Of a stretch of 64,000 nt of DNA, positions 34,095 through 45,399 are shown piece after piece (the first letter of the stretch is position 1; every line of letters begins with the position of its first letter). The DNA comes from Gonatopus flavifemur (Eukaryota; Arthropoda; Insecta; Hymenoptera; Dryinidae), in NCBI GenBank assembly GCA_018340375.1, contig JAFFJZ010000006.1, positions 22,078,001 through 22,142,000 on the forward strand, in the 5' to 3' direction. The position numbers were made by a program, and so were the translations under genes. The notes under the pieces were generated by a model. That model did not search any database, was not told the DNA's origin, and saw only the letters and a program-made list of their open reading frames with translations.

Positions 34095-34825
34095 TACCCT
34101 GGTCAAAAATACCCCTCAAATCCTATTAGAAAAAAAAACGAATAATAAGAAATAAGGTGTGATTTTTTGAGTTCTATTCAAATTTTTAGAGTTCTAAATA
34201 ATTGAAATTCAATGGGAAAATATATAAAAGATCATTAAAAGATTTATAGTTAAATTTATTATGGAACTTTGTAACCGAGAAACAGACTGAACTTACGATG
34301 AAATTTCCCATACAGGTATTGCCAAGACTGAAAAAAACCCAAGCTTGTCCCAAGGTTGGCACATTTTTCTCTATCGTTTTAAGATAATTCATGTACGGTA
34401 TTCTGAGGGAGAAAGTCATGAACTGAAATATGAATCAATTACTTTTTTCATCCATATCTGCGATCGAAGAAGCATTGGTTGATGCTTGGTGAATGAATTG
34501 AACCGGGCCTGGCAAAACCACTGGCACAAGCCTGGGCCAAGTTTGGTAAATAATTCAAGATAAGTCTCTGCAGGTGTTGTGTCCATCATTGAGCCTTTGG
34601 TATTACTATGAGGAGACAATAGAAACACAATCAAATTCGCTATGTTTGACAGGAAATGCCATTGGAAAGTCAATCTGTTCCTCAGGCACAATAATCACAT
34701 AGTAAATTTAACTACAAATTTCTCTCCGCGTATGTTTTCAGAAGCGATGTACTTTGAATCAACCTTATTTCGTATCATCTAATTTTTTTCTAATAAGATT
34801 CAAGGGACCTTCTTTCACCAGGATC
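34095..34825. mobile_element. CCTGGT-ended element hosting a CCCATACAGG element
   Basis: The left end is TACCCTGGTCAAAAATACCC, then CTCAAATCCTATTAGAAAAA. The right end, read inward, is GATCCTGGTGAAAGAAGGTC, then CCTTGAATCTTATTAGAAAAA. The inverted ends match over about 40 bp. A second repeat (34306 to about 34610) lies inside, and the block at 34138-34222 recurs inverted at 14508-14608. No transposase is encoded. Confidence 0.65.
34306..34610 (+). mobile_element. CCCATACAGG-ended element, copy 2
   Basis: It begins TTTCCCATACAGGTATTGCC, then AAGACTGAAAAAAACCCAAG. It aligns with 2654-2706 and about 3014-3290, including TTTTAAGATAATTCATGTAC, GGTATTCTGAGGGAGAAAGT and GCCTGGGCCAAGTTTGGTAA. It lacks the ~300-bp middle section of copy 1, and its right end looks truncated near GAGCCTTTGGT. 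Confidence 0.65.
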
Positions 34826-37800
34826 AGCAATGTTTCACCTTCGAGTCAATTTTGAATAAATCATTATCAATTCTATAACACATTTTATACGAATAAGTAA
34901 AATGAACCGATCTTGATGGAACAATTTTGTATGGGATCGTAACTGCGCACCTCGATAATCTTTATTACGAGTTATGAAGTTTTATAATGCCACGTTAACG
35001 AAGAAGTTTTAAATTGTGTATACAGCATTTGTTTATGAGTTAATAAAGGTTCGAAGTAAAGGAATGACGAGACTTGAATATGTGATGTGAATTTTCACCT
35101 CTCGAATTTACATCGATAGGAATTCTTTCAAATGACACATCATTCAAGGATAAATTTAGTCAAGAATTCTCAGTGAATACAATACAGAATATTGGAGATA
35201 GACTTGTTCTCCGAGTTTATGACTAGCGAAGACTTGTGTAATGTTGTAAACTTGGAGGATGTAACGGGAATAGAGTTACCAACTGTGCGAATATAAATGA
35301 TGGTTTCGGAGGACGTCTGTGTTGGTTGTGCTTCACACGTATATATTTATTACACGAGAAAACTCTCATTGACTAATCCTCTCGTTTCGCTTCCCTCATA
35401 ATACATTGAGGATGATATAGAGAAGGACAATGTAATTAGAAATTTCTCAATTCGAATGTTAATTCAACTATTTGAATACATGATACTTGCAACAAATTTC
35501 ATCTCGAGGAATTCAAAAACATCTTCTATACCTCGATAATGAGAAGAGAGAACGCACTGGATGGATGAGAATTGTTATTGAACGAATAAATTCTAATATT
35601 ACACGTCAAACAAATCGATTGAAAACAAAGATGGAGATAATTACAACATAGAATAATCCCCAATTTTGTCGCAGATTAATTCATGAAATGATTACAGTTA
35701 CTTGTGTTCGCAATTAGAGAACATCGTGCACGGGAGATCAACCCTATAGCAAATCATCGCCCAACTCCTCGTGCACGGTTCTTCGTGGTAATAATTCGCA
35801 GACCACCATTCTCGCCACAGATCATAAGATTGCATCGATGATATAATTTTCCACTCCCCAAATGCATTACAATTCTCGAACAATATATATCTTTAATTTG
35901 ATATTTTCGAACATAGAAGCTACGATGAATAGATTTATCGCGACTCTTGTTCTCCCACGACTACCAAGGACGAGGAACGAGAAAAATATCTTGAAAGACA
36001 TTTTGACGTTCGAACAAAGTTCAATTTGTCTCCTGTCAATTATAAAATCTATCCTCCTTTGGGAAAATCTTCATACGAACATTGATCTTCGATTATTCAA
36101 TTGTTTCGAGTCTTTCACTGAAAGATAGGCCAAGTTTTTTATTCAAAAATTCCAAATAAGAGATTATTATCTTCCTCGAAAGATAATTCGAACCTTCGAA
36201 GACTTGTTAATCCATCATCTTAGGATCATCGCAAACCGAAGAGAAATGAGAAGAAAATCCTTCGATCCTCGTTCGCGTAACGATTATCTTTACTATCTGA
36301 TTGGAATGAAATAAAACTGTGAAATTGAATGAAGAATAAATCGAAAGCCTAATCGATTCTTTAACAGATATTAAACAGATTCTCGTATAGTAATAGCGAT
36401 TCTGTGAACACTTTGGATATAGACACTAGACGTCGACTATATAATAATTCAATAATAGTTGCGCCTGTTGCCTTCTGCTCTCTATTTTCTCCTGTCACCT
36501 TCCACGTTCGAAACTCTCGTATCACGAGATATTCAGCCTAGCGTGTAGAATACAGTAGATCGAGACAACTAGGGATCAGACAGGCGTTTACCGTTAATCG
36601 AACTTCCAAAAATCATGAAACATGTTCTACCGTTTGTTCAGAGTGAAAAGAATAACTGTTTATCTTGAGGGATTAATTCAAGAAGAGTTGTATGAATAAT
36701 AATTTAACACAATTAATCTCAGAATTACCTGGAAACTCAAACCACCCAACACAGAGGAAAACAATATAAGACTATCTTATTTTTCTTGGAGGGAAAAACC
36801 AGGAACAGGAAGATTCGTGGAATAAATTTTCACATGAAAATACAAGAGATACCAAATGAATAGCCAAATTTTTATACAGTATTTTCATGTATAAATTTAT
36901 TTTACAAACCTCCTTGTTTCTTTCGAGCTGCATTTCCTTCTCTTCTTTTTTTTCCAATCTATCATGAAGCGAGCAACAGTGTGAATCCATAACCAAACAT
37001 TTGATTATTATTCTCATCAACTTTCACCTCGTGTGCGAATCGCGAAGAAAATTCTTCGATATTTTTTTCTCGCGAACGTGAGAAAATAAGTTACAAGAAA
37101 TATACAAAGGATCGATGTAATAACACTGTTCTCATTCGAGACGAATGTGCCGTATCGAGCGAGACCTGTCGTCATGCTCCAGAATGCAGGAAATAATGCG
37201 ATTATGACTATCGCGTCTCCCTTTTGTCCTTTTTCATCCTTTTCCGCTTTCTTACGAGACTATTTTTGAAATATTCCCACGTCGCCAAGACAATCGTTGC
37301 CAAGTCCGCGCGAATCAAATCATTCCTTTGGATGGAAAAATAAATGGGAGAAAAAAAAGAAGAGTTTCATCGACTTGGCAACTCGATCGAATATATCCGT
37401 GTACGAATTGAACGCCATGGAGGGGAAATTCCAAAGAACAGGATAACTCGATTCAACGAAGAAAGAGAGAAATTTGCGATCGAATGTCAAATTTTTGTAT
37501 GGAATAGAATGTAACTTTCGTTATGAAATTCACATGATATGTTGTTATTCCATCACGTGATTTGACATATTGAGATATGTGAGAACTTTTCGATGCCGAG
37601 CAGATGAAAATTTCAATGTATAGTACTTCAGAGTCGTTAACGTGCAACAATGTTGGGACGTAACAGGAACGAAATGAATTTTTATCAAGTTTTCTTTTGT
37701 TTTTCAATTCAATTCGATAACGAAGCAACTATTCGTGGTAGATTAATTCTCAAGATATTAAAATATACTTCCAATTTACGTTGAAAAGAAAAAGAAAACG

Positions 37801-38220
37801 ATGACTGTGGAATAAGTTGTTCAATATTCACCAGTTCTCTGGGTATATCAATTTTCAGATACCCCCTCAATCTTCTCCAATTCCCACAACAAATGCAGTA
37901 CATTTATCAAAGGATCGTATATTAAAATCAATGGGGAGAACAAATATGATATCCATGTATCCAATGTATCGAAGTGAATACATTTCATGTGTTATTAACT
38001 ATATCATACAACTGTAATAAATTATACCTCGTATGGATACACATTCTTTAGCATGAACACATAAATCACGTACAGCAGAATACTTCTATCAACATAAATT
38101 TTTATACATTCTCCATTCCCGCATTTGAAACGAAAGAATATCAACGATAATAAACAATAGGGCTGAATCTCGATATTGTAATTATTCAAAAACATTTTGA
38201 ATTGTTTATCGATTAAACTC

Positions 38221-38236
38221 GTTGTTGTTGTTGTTG
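38221..38236 (+). repeat. (GTT)n microsatellite
   Basis: Five tandem GTT triplets in a T-rich region. Confidence 0.85.
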
Positions 38237-39802
38237 AGAAACAAGTGTTTTCTCTTCTAAAAAATTCATTCTTCTCTTTTATTTTATTCATTTTATTGTT
38301 TCCAACCATTTTCTCAACAATTCTAACTCCTCTTGTCGGAATAAAACAATTTTGTCTTTTATCTCCTTTTCCCAGCACGCTTTTATTTCTCGCCGTTGCA
38401 ATCGAGGTTTTAACCTCCGCGTCAGTCCTTAATCGTGATTTATCGAACAATTATATCATCGATAAATTACCGATCCCAGCACGCATGAACTGAGATGGAT
38501 GCAAACGTAACGTATACATAAAAATATCAAGCTTATATTTTGTATTTTCATGTGATTCTCGCGATTGAAACATCGTTGTTACAACAGGCTACAGCGAACA
38601 ATCTTAACCACCAAACAGTACATTTTCATCGACACACTCCGAGTCTCGGATATTTATCCGCTTCTCCATAAAATAAACCGCGGCGGTATTTCTTTTCCGT
38701 ACCACGAAGGAACATCTTGAATTGCCAAAGTACAGCGAAATGTGTGTAGTATTCTATCTTTCTGCATCACAAAGCAAGAAAACAAGAACAGGCTACGATG
38801 TTCAAGACGTGGAGTACCACGGTAGATTGGGCATAGAATAGACGACGAGAATGGAAAAGAGGGAAATAAAAAAGAAGAAAAAATACATACGACACTATTC
38901 GACAAAAGGCGAGGAAGTAGAACTTTTGCGCTCGTTGAAACTTGAAGAGTGCAATGACTCCAAGTGCTTTTTTAGAGCTATTTCTAAGTTGAAAAAAGTC
39001 TTGGCATGGAAAGGAGGCACAGATTATAGGGATTAAAGGAGAAGAGGGTCGGGGATAAGTAGAAGTCTCTGTAGACAACAACTCTTGTTCGTTCGACACA
39101 TGAGGTATTTACCAAGTATCGTTGTATCGCGCACTTCCGAAAGGCCGTGTTTGTTGAGAACGATTTACACGATACTTTACGCTCTTCGCAATTTATCTTG
39201 CTTTTATATTTTCAAATATGGAGTCATAGTTGATTCCTTCCACTCCTTATTTCACTCCACCTTCAACTGATTTTATCCCCACCTCCGATATAATTTGAAC
39301 TACTTTTTATTTGCATAACATTCCCACACGAAGTAAAACGGAAACAATAGTTGAGAAGGATAAATTCAGGATTTTTCAGAGAAGATGAAGGCAGTTTAAA
39401 TTTTTCGACCCAGGATGATTGAACAATCTTTCCTCGTCTTCTCTTATTTTAGAAATTTCTTGTTCTCGTGATCATCAATTTATGAATAATCATTCTAAAC
39501 AAGTGAATTTCCACCATCACTCATCTATTGCCAAGTGAATTCAATAAAAAAATTGGATGTCACATCTCGTGGTAACATTTTCGATATTTCCTGTACATTT
39601 TCAGAGATTGAACTTGTCCGTACGAGAGAATATATTGAATGGAGCCAATGGTATTAAATTTTTCGACCTACTTCTCTGTCGAAAATATTTCGCTAACCTG
39701 TTTACCCTTTGAGTTTTTTAACGTTTCGCTTCGTCTGACGTCAGACATTGAAAGAAGAAAGATAGAAGGGATGGAAAGAGGAATGTGAAAGAAACAGTAG
39801 TA

Positions 39803-39865
39803 ATAGACAGAGAAGAAGAAGAAGCAGAAGAAGAAGAAGAAGAAGAGGAAAAGAAGAAAAGTATA
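39803..39865 (+). repeat. (GAA)n low-complexity tract
   Basis: Interrupted GAA/GAG triplets. The plus-strand frame reads it as a Glu run and the minus frames as Ser or Leu runs; none has coding support. Confidence 0.9.
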
Positions 39866-42800
39866 ATACCAGAAAGGCAGAAAGTATATAGATTCCGAGA
39901 CTTCTTGGCAGACAGCCACTTTCCACCCTCCAAAATCGAAGTAACGATGAGCAACGCCCGGCTCTTTATGCTACACTTTCAACGTCCCTGGTTTCTTCCT
40001 TCATTCAACATACATCTGCTTTAATTTTTCTCCATGTATCGTAAATATACGCTATACGTTGTGCGGAAAGCAGTATCTTATAAGGGTTGTTCACTATAAT
40101 TGGAAATTCTCAATATCGTTGTTCGTCTGATATTCCATTCCTATTAGAGCAACTCTTACAAACCTTGTGAAATACATGCTTGAAGAGACCTGGTATTCCA
40201 CTCGAGAAATCCGTACACCGCTGTGGAACGAGAGAATATGTGACTTGAAGGAGAAAATAAATTAGAGTTACGCGTTAATCGATAATCAATGTCCCGAGGG
40301 GAAACAAAATTATTGTTTCAGACTATTCGTCCGTGTTTGATACCAAACTTTCTATCGCAAAGTTGAATATTAGGGCTGAGATTAGTTAGTGTTCCATTGG
40401 GCTCACGAAATCCCTTAATGAAAGTTTGTCATCGCAATATGTTCGTGTTATTCTACGATTAAATAGTACCAGATTTGCTGTAATTTTTCATGAACTTCAA
40501 CCGAATAATTCATGACAGAATTTTGATCGGGGTATGAAAATTCACAGTGCCGATAAACACGATGTTGTACTTAAATTGACGAAGAGGAGAGAAATTTGGC
40601 TACAAACCGAATCGCCACGATGGGATATCGATCTGATACCAAGATTATGGAACAGAGTTGTCAGGAGAGACTTCTCTCTCCTTCGACGCCACCGAGAATT
40701 ATACAAAGAAAGAAAGGAAGAAAACTTCGTATACGAGAATGTTCGAACGAAGACCAAATCCAAATCAGGTTACATAAAGAAGTTGAAGGAATCAATTCGA
40801 AATGCGTCAAGAATGTGAGATGGGTTTTGAATTTTCTAAATATTACCAGGAAAGAATTGATGAATTCTGTTGTGAATCTTCGGCAAGACAAATGATACTA
40901 AAAAGCACAATAATGATTCAATCCAATGTATATTTTCATTCAATTCGAATGAATATATTTTCGAGTTTGCAGTGAAGAAAATTGAAAACTCAAGTTGCAA
41001 GATTGATCATCCTTCACGTTACGAGTGTACATTTTTCTCTTGTGGAGGAAAATCAGTTTGCAACAGAATTATTACATTGTCAGTTGAGAATGATACGTAT
41101 AACTTAAATTGAACGGTATTTTTCACTTGAGAAGATCTGCGGTCCACTTTTCTCAAGGGATTTCAAAGTGCGACGATGTCTGTTGTTTTGTTCGGGTTGA
41201 AAAGAAATCTGGGAAAACTTTGTGATTTTAATGGAAAGAGTGAAATACGTTTGAAAAATTTTTCTTTGAATTTCTGTACAACGGAACAATAATGAGATGT
41301 AAATCAAAAACTATTTTACCTGTTTCGTAACTCAGCTCCCAACATGGTCTGATCCAGTTCCCATGATTTGTATCACTAAACATTTCTTGAACTCCCGATG
41401 GACAAGTTTTTCGTCAACATTTTTAGACCTGTACGATCGGAATAGCGAACAAACGCGAAACAAAGCCATCTTATACTTTCCATACCCATCATTCTTGATA
41501 GCTCGGAAACGTTCTCCAATTCAACATTCACTTACATTCGGAGAGATTGAAAGGAAAATATAAATTCTTATTTTTATACTCATATTCAATATCCAACTTA
41601 AGCAAAATAGTACGGTACTCGATACAAAATAGTACCGCGTGGTATCAAATTTTACATCCATTCTTGGCATCACCATATCATATTCTTTTCGTGACTGTCT
41701 GGGATGCCGTCTCCAATGCGAATAAGGTACACCATTCTATCAAATTTTATATTCATTCGGTATATTGTATCGAAATTCAATATAAAATGCGAATTCTGCA
41801 TCGAACAACGTTCAGAAAGTTGAAGCAAATTCTCAAACGATGTCGTAAAAAAAAGTGTTCTCCGTAACATAAGTTACACAAAGACGAACGTAAAAACAGG
41901 AACACTAAACCTCGCTTCTGAAAAGTAAGGTGTAAAAAGGAATTCATTATAGATTGGTCTTGAAAATCATCTATGCTCAACTTGGTGGGAACTCAGCACA
42001 ACGAATTGAATATCCTCGTTTTCTCAACCCGGAATGCATCGTTTGGAATAATTTCAAAACGTTTCATCACATGTACTCCAGATTAGCTTCAACTGCTCGG
42101 AAGCTTGAAGGTATTTAACCCCCAGTTATCCCACGTATTTTTACATGTTTTTCTTAATCTCTCGTTGTGCTTTGCAATCGAGTAAATGGAGCTTTTTCCA
42201 TTATCAAAAATGTACTATGGTTCTTGAACTTCATCCCTGTTTGGGTTTCAAATCGTTCCTCTTCACCCCTACAAACAGACAAAGTTTTCAATAGCTGAAC
42301 TGAAAAAAAATCAGCGACTATGATTTGGCTAAATATTTGGTTACCTGCTTTTGAATGAATAAAAAAAAACAATTTAATGAATTATCAAAAATTTTATTGC
42401 TGCATAGATTTTTCTCGGATGTTGTATTCGTATCATTTTCACACATTAACAAAATATTCAGCCGGCAGCTATTCATGAATAGAATTCAGTTGTATCAACC
42501 AAGTATACTTTTCTGAAATATATACCAGAATTTTCATGATTTTGAAGTAATTTTCCTGGACAATTATTGTACGGATTGGATTGCTTCTAGTTTGCTACAT
42601 TTCTTTATAGTTGAATACTCAAAATCAAAAATAAAATTCAATTTTGTATTAATAGAATGGAGTTGCATTTATGCCAATGAAATCATCGCTGTATGCTTTG
42701 ATATTGCATTATATACAATAAAACCGTTTACTGTTTCAATTTGCGCGAGGAGTCTGAAGGAGAGAAATTAAGAAGCATTCAGAAGGATAGAATTTCGGTG

Positions 42801-43289
42801 GATAAAACTTTCATTAACGATGATTTAGTTTCATATTTTCTTTGTTCTCGTTCCAACGCGGCATTCGTTCTTTTGAATTAAATTTATAAATCTGGAAGAA
42901 GCAAGGGAGCACAGTCTTGATCTTTCATAAGAGAATGCGAATTTAAAATTGAAATTCATTAGCATAGGAATTGGTGGCATTGTCTTGGTGGTCCATATAA
43001 CTCTATGATATAACGGTATACAACTATCCTATGTTGTTTATTTTGTTTTTTCCTGAAATATAAATTATTCATTGAATTGATGAATGTTCGTAATTAATTT
43101 TTCTTGACGTATTAGTTCCTATTCTCTTATTTCACGCAATAATTGATATTAATTGAAAGAGTCTGGAGCAACTGATCTGATATTTGGGTTTTATATACTT
43201 TGATGAAGAATATTTCGCCTAGAATATACTTTTCGAAATATTCCAAGTAGGGGTAAAAAAACAATGATATTACATGACCGCTTTCTTAG

Positions 43290-43598
43290 CACGGAGAAAA
43301 ATTTTATATAGTCGAAAATATAATAATCGTGATTAAGAATTTGAGAATATTGCTTAAATTTGTAATGAAGATAAAATGGTTCACATTTTTTGAACTTTCC
43401 AAAAGTAGCGCATGAAATTTTAGAAAGTGAATAACAAAATTTCGAAATTCTATCATTTATTTCGTAAAATTTCAAATGCGACTTTTCAAGTAAAATCCAA
43501 GAAAAATTTGAACTACTTTATCTTCATTACAAATTTAAGGAATATTCTCAAATTTTCATTGAAGAGTAGTATATTTTCAATCTACATTTTTCTCCCTG
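43290..43598. mobile_element. CACGGAGAAAAATT palindromic MITE, 309 bp
   Basis: The left end is CACGGAGAAAAATTTTATAT, then AGTCGAAAATATA. The right end, read inward, is CAGGGAGAAAAATGTAGATT, then GAAAATATACT. The arms share TTTGAGAATATTSCTTAAAT and TTGTAATGAAGATAAA in mirror image. Frames at 43191-43475 minus and 43427-43636 plus are translations of the arms. The ends match the CACGGARAAA group; the interior is unrelated to the other members. Confidence 0.8.
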
Positions 43599-44003
43599 AG
43601 TTGGAATCACGAATCGTGCCTTATATTTCTGTTTAATTATTCGAAAATAAGATCGTAAAAACGATAATCAGTCACAAAGAATTTGAATTTGATCTATCGC
43701 GATGATTATCAGGGTTCATTTTGGAGGTAGAGAATAGAAAACGAAGTTACTCCTTATTTTCGATGGAAAAATTATCAAGGAAAATAAGGGGCAAAAGAAA
43801 AATCGATTCCCTCATACGCGAGGTGCATCGGATTTCGTATTCCCATACCACGCTAGTTCTCGAATTTGTATCCGTCATGAAATATGAATCGTTCTTGTAC
43901 CTTTTTGACGTTCATGAATCTCCATGGGGATAAAATTATCCCTCCTAAGAGTAGTAGTTGTTCTTTCACTAACCAATGCAGACACTGATGCTCCATTTGT
44001 TAT
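43599..44003. other. Gene-free interval
   Basis: Nothing supported; the 70-codon frame at 43721 has no domain. Confidence 0.4.
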
Positions 44004-44005
44004 TA

Positions 44006-44214
44006 CACAGTAAACAATTTTGTGTGAGAAACGGTCCATTCAAAATTCGTGTTGAAAATTCATACAGATGAGTGTCAAATTGACAGATCTCCAATGTGAA
44101 TTTAACACTTTTGTGTCAATTTATTACACCTTTATGTCAATATTTGACACGAATTTTCAGTGAACCGTTTGGGACATGCACGTGTGTTGAAAATACACAA
44201 AATTTTCTACTGTT
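44006..44214. mobile_element. ACAGTAAACAATTTTGTGT MITE
   Basis: ACAGTAAACAATTTTGTGTG at the left faces ATACACAAAATTTTCTACTG at the right. Inner mirrored words are AACGGTCCATTCAAAATTCG (left) and CGAATTTTCAGTGAACCGTT (right), and the centre is built from GTGTCAAATTGACA and ATTTGACAC. It forms a hairpin of about 210 bp. Confidence 0.7.
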
Positions 44215-44473
44215 CTACTTTTCTTAATTCATTTAACTTGTACTAAAGTATTCTTTGCGAATCCGCATCTACACTGTAAAAAACTTTCGATGGGAAATTA
44301 CAAATTAATATCATGGCCACTGACGAAAAAATGACCTGGCTGGAACATCTTTGGTCGCGATAACTTGAAATCTGATGTTATTCACCAGGAAATATGATTG
44401 TGATGTCTTGAAAGAGTAGTCGAAGCCAAAATTAACTGAAGTTTTAGATTAAAAGGGTCAAATTTCCCTTCTC

Positions 44474-44617
44474 CACGGAGAAAATAATTCAGCTGCAGCG
44501 GCTAAATAGCTAGCACAGACACGGACAGCCATTAAATTGGCTCCTGCAGCTAAATTTAATGGCTGTCCATGTCCGTGCTAGCTACTTAGCTGCTGCAGCT
44601 GAATTATTTTTTCCGTG
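44474..44617. mobile_element. GCACGGAAAAAA palindromic MITE (copy 2)
   Basis: It is mirror-symmetric, with CACGGAGAAAATAATTCAGC at the left, CTGAATTATTTTTTCCGTG at the right, and GGCTCCTGCAGC at the centre. It is closely similar to copy 1 (9061-9225) but lacks about 20 bp of the centre. It lies inside the family A element at 44272-45204. Confidence 0.85.
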
Positions 44618-44784
44618 TTGGTGTGAAAACCAGATTTTGTGCTTAATTTTTGTTTCAACCATTTTTTTCTGAACGTTACAATCACGTTTCCTTGCGAATG
44701 AAACCAGATTCCAAGTTATTGTGACCACAAATGTTTCAACCAGGTCGTTTCTGTGTCGGTGAAGTAATTAACACATCCATCAGA

Positions 44785-45030
44785 GTTTTTTTGGAGGATT
44801 TTCAGAGGCGTTCATAGTTTGTCAGAGAGTTTCCATGTTTTTCAGACAAATGTAGAGGTTTCCAGAGATATTCATAGATATTCAGTGGAATTTTCATTGA
44901 GACAATGTGTCCGATGAACACAAGTTTTTTCAGAATTTTTCAAATTTTCAACCTTCAAAAGAATTTTCAGAGTTTTTAAGGATCTTTCAGGGTTTTTCAA
45001 GGGTTTTCAGTGATATTCAGAGAAAATTTT
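44785..45030 (+). repeat. Degenerate TTTTCAGAG array
   Basis: TTTTCAGAG, TTTCCAGAG, ATTCAGTGG and TTTTCAGGG words repeat at 10-25-bp intervals. The array resembles that at 33000-33430, and here too it directly precedes a family A right end. Confidence 0.65.
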
Positions 45031-45248
45031 GTCATCAGGGTGGGTTAGGAATTTTCCATATTCCATCGTAAATTTATAGGAAAGTGATAGTAAAAATCCC
45101 ATGAAGTTCGAAATTTTCAGTCAAATTTATGGTAAATTTCATAAACATGGACTGCAAATTTCCAGTTGCTGCATATAGGAAAATTCTAATTATTTTCCAC
45201 AGTGCAGTAGTTTTCTTGTTACAAAATCAGATATTTAACGCACGCATA

Positions 45249-45397
45249 CATTAAGAGAAAAAATTGTAGCTAAAAATGAGCACGAGTACAGTTTTCAGTC
45301 ACTGTAACTGTATTTGCACTATCGCAGCGATTCTCATAGCTACTGCAACTACAAAAATGTACTAGGGCTCATTTTCAGCTATAGTTTTTCGTCAATG
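45249..45397. mobile_element. 149-bp TA-flanked palindromic MITE
   Basis: The left CATTAAGAGAAAAAATTGTA, then GCTAAAAATGAGC, is mirrored at the right by GCTCATTTTCAGCTATAGTT, then TTTCGTCAATG. TA lies on both sides (45247-45248 and 45398-45399). The centre contains GTAGCTATGAGAATCGC-like symmetric words. Confidence 0.75.
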
Positions 45398-45399
45398 TA

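Larger units (their letters stand above)
34826..43289. other. 8.4-kb interval without genes or clear elements
   Basis: I found no paired inverted ends and no transposase remnants. Frames up to 142 codons (38022-38450 minus) have no domain. Only microsatellites stand out, annotated separately. Such a clean interval is unusual for this window; it could be intronic or regulatory DNA under constraint, or may simply lack recent insertions. Confidence 0.4.
44272..45204. mobile_element. Expanded family A element (copy 4) with inserts
   Basis: The left end CACTGTAAAAAACTTTCGAT (after TA) and the right end TAATTATTTTCCACAGTG match the intact copy at 23571-23799. Also matched at the right is 45049-45204: GTTAGGAATTTTCCATATTC, GTGATAGTAAAAATCCCATG, GTTGCTGCATATAGG. 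Some 700 bp of other DNA separate the two ends, including a GCACGGA palindromic MITE and a TTTTCAGAG array. This copy is either a longer ancestral form or the product of several insertions. Confidence 0.55.

Noticed and set aside
38022..38450. 142-codon minus-strand frame, longest outside transposons
   Set aside because: The frame includes a (GTT)n tract read as Thr run, has no domain, no biased codon use and an equally open opposite strand.
39718..39954. Glu-rich or Ser/Leu-rich frames over the GAA tract
   Set aside because: Microsatellite translation, open on both strands.
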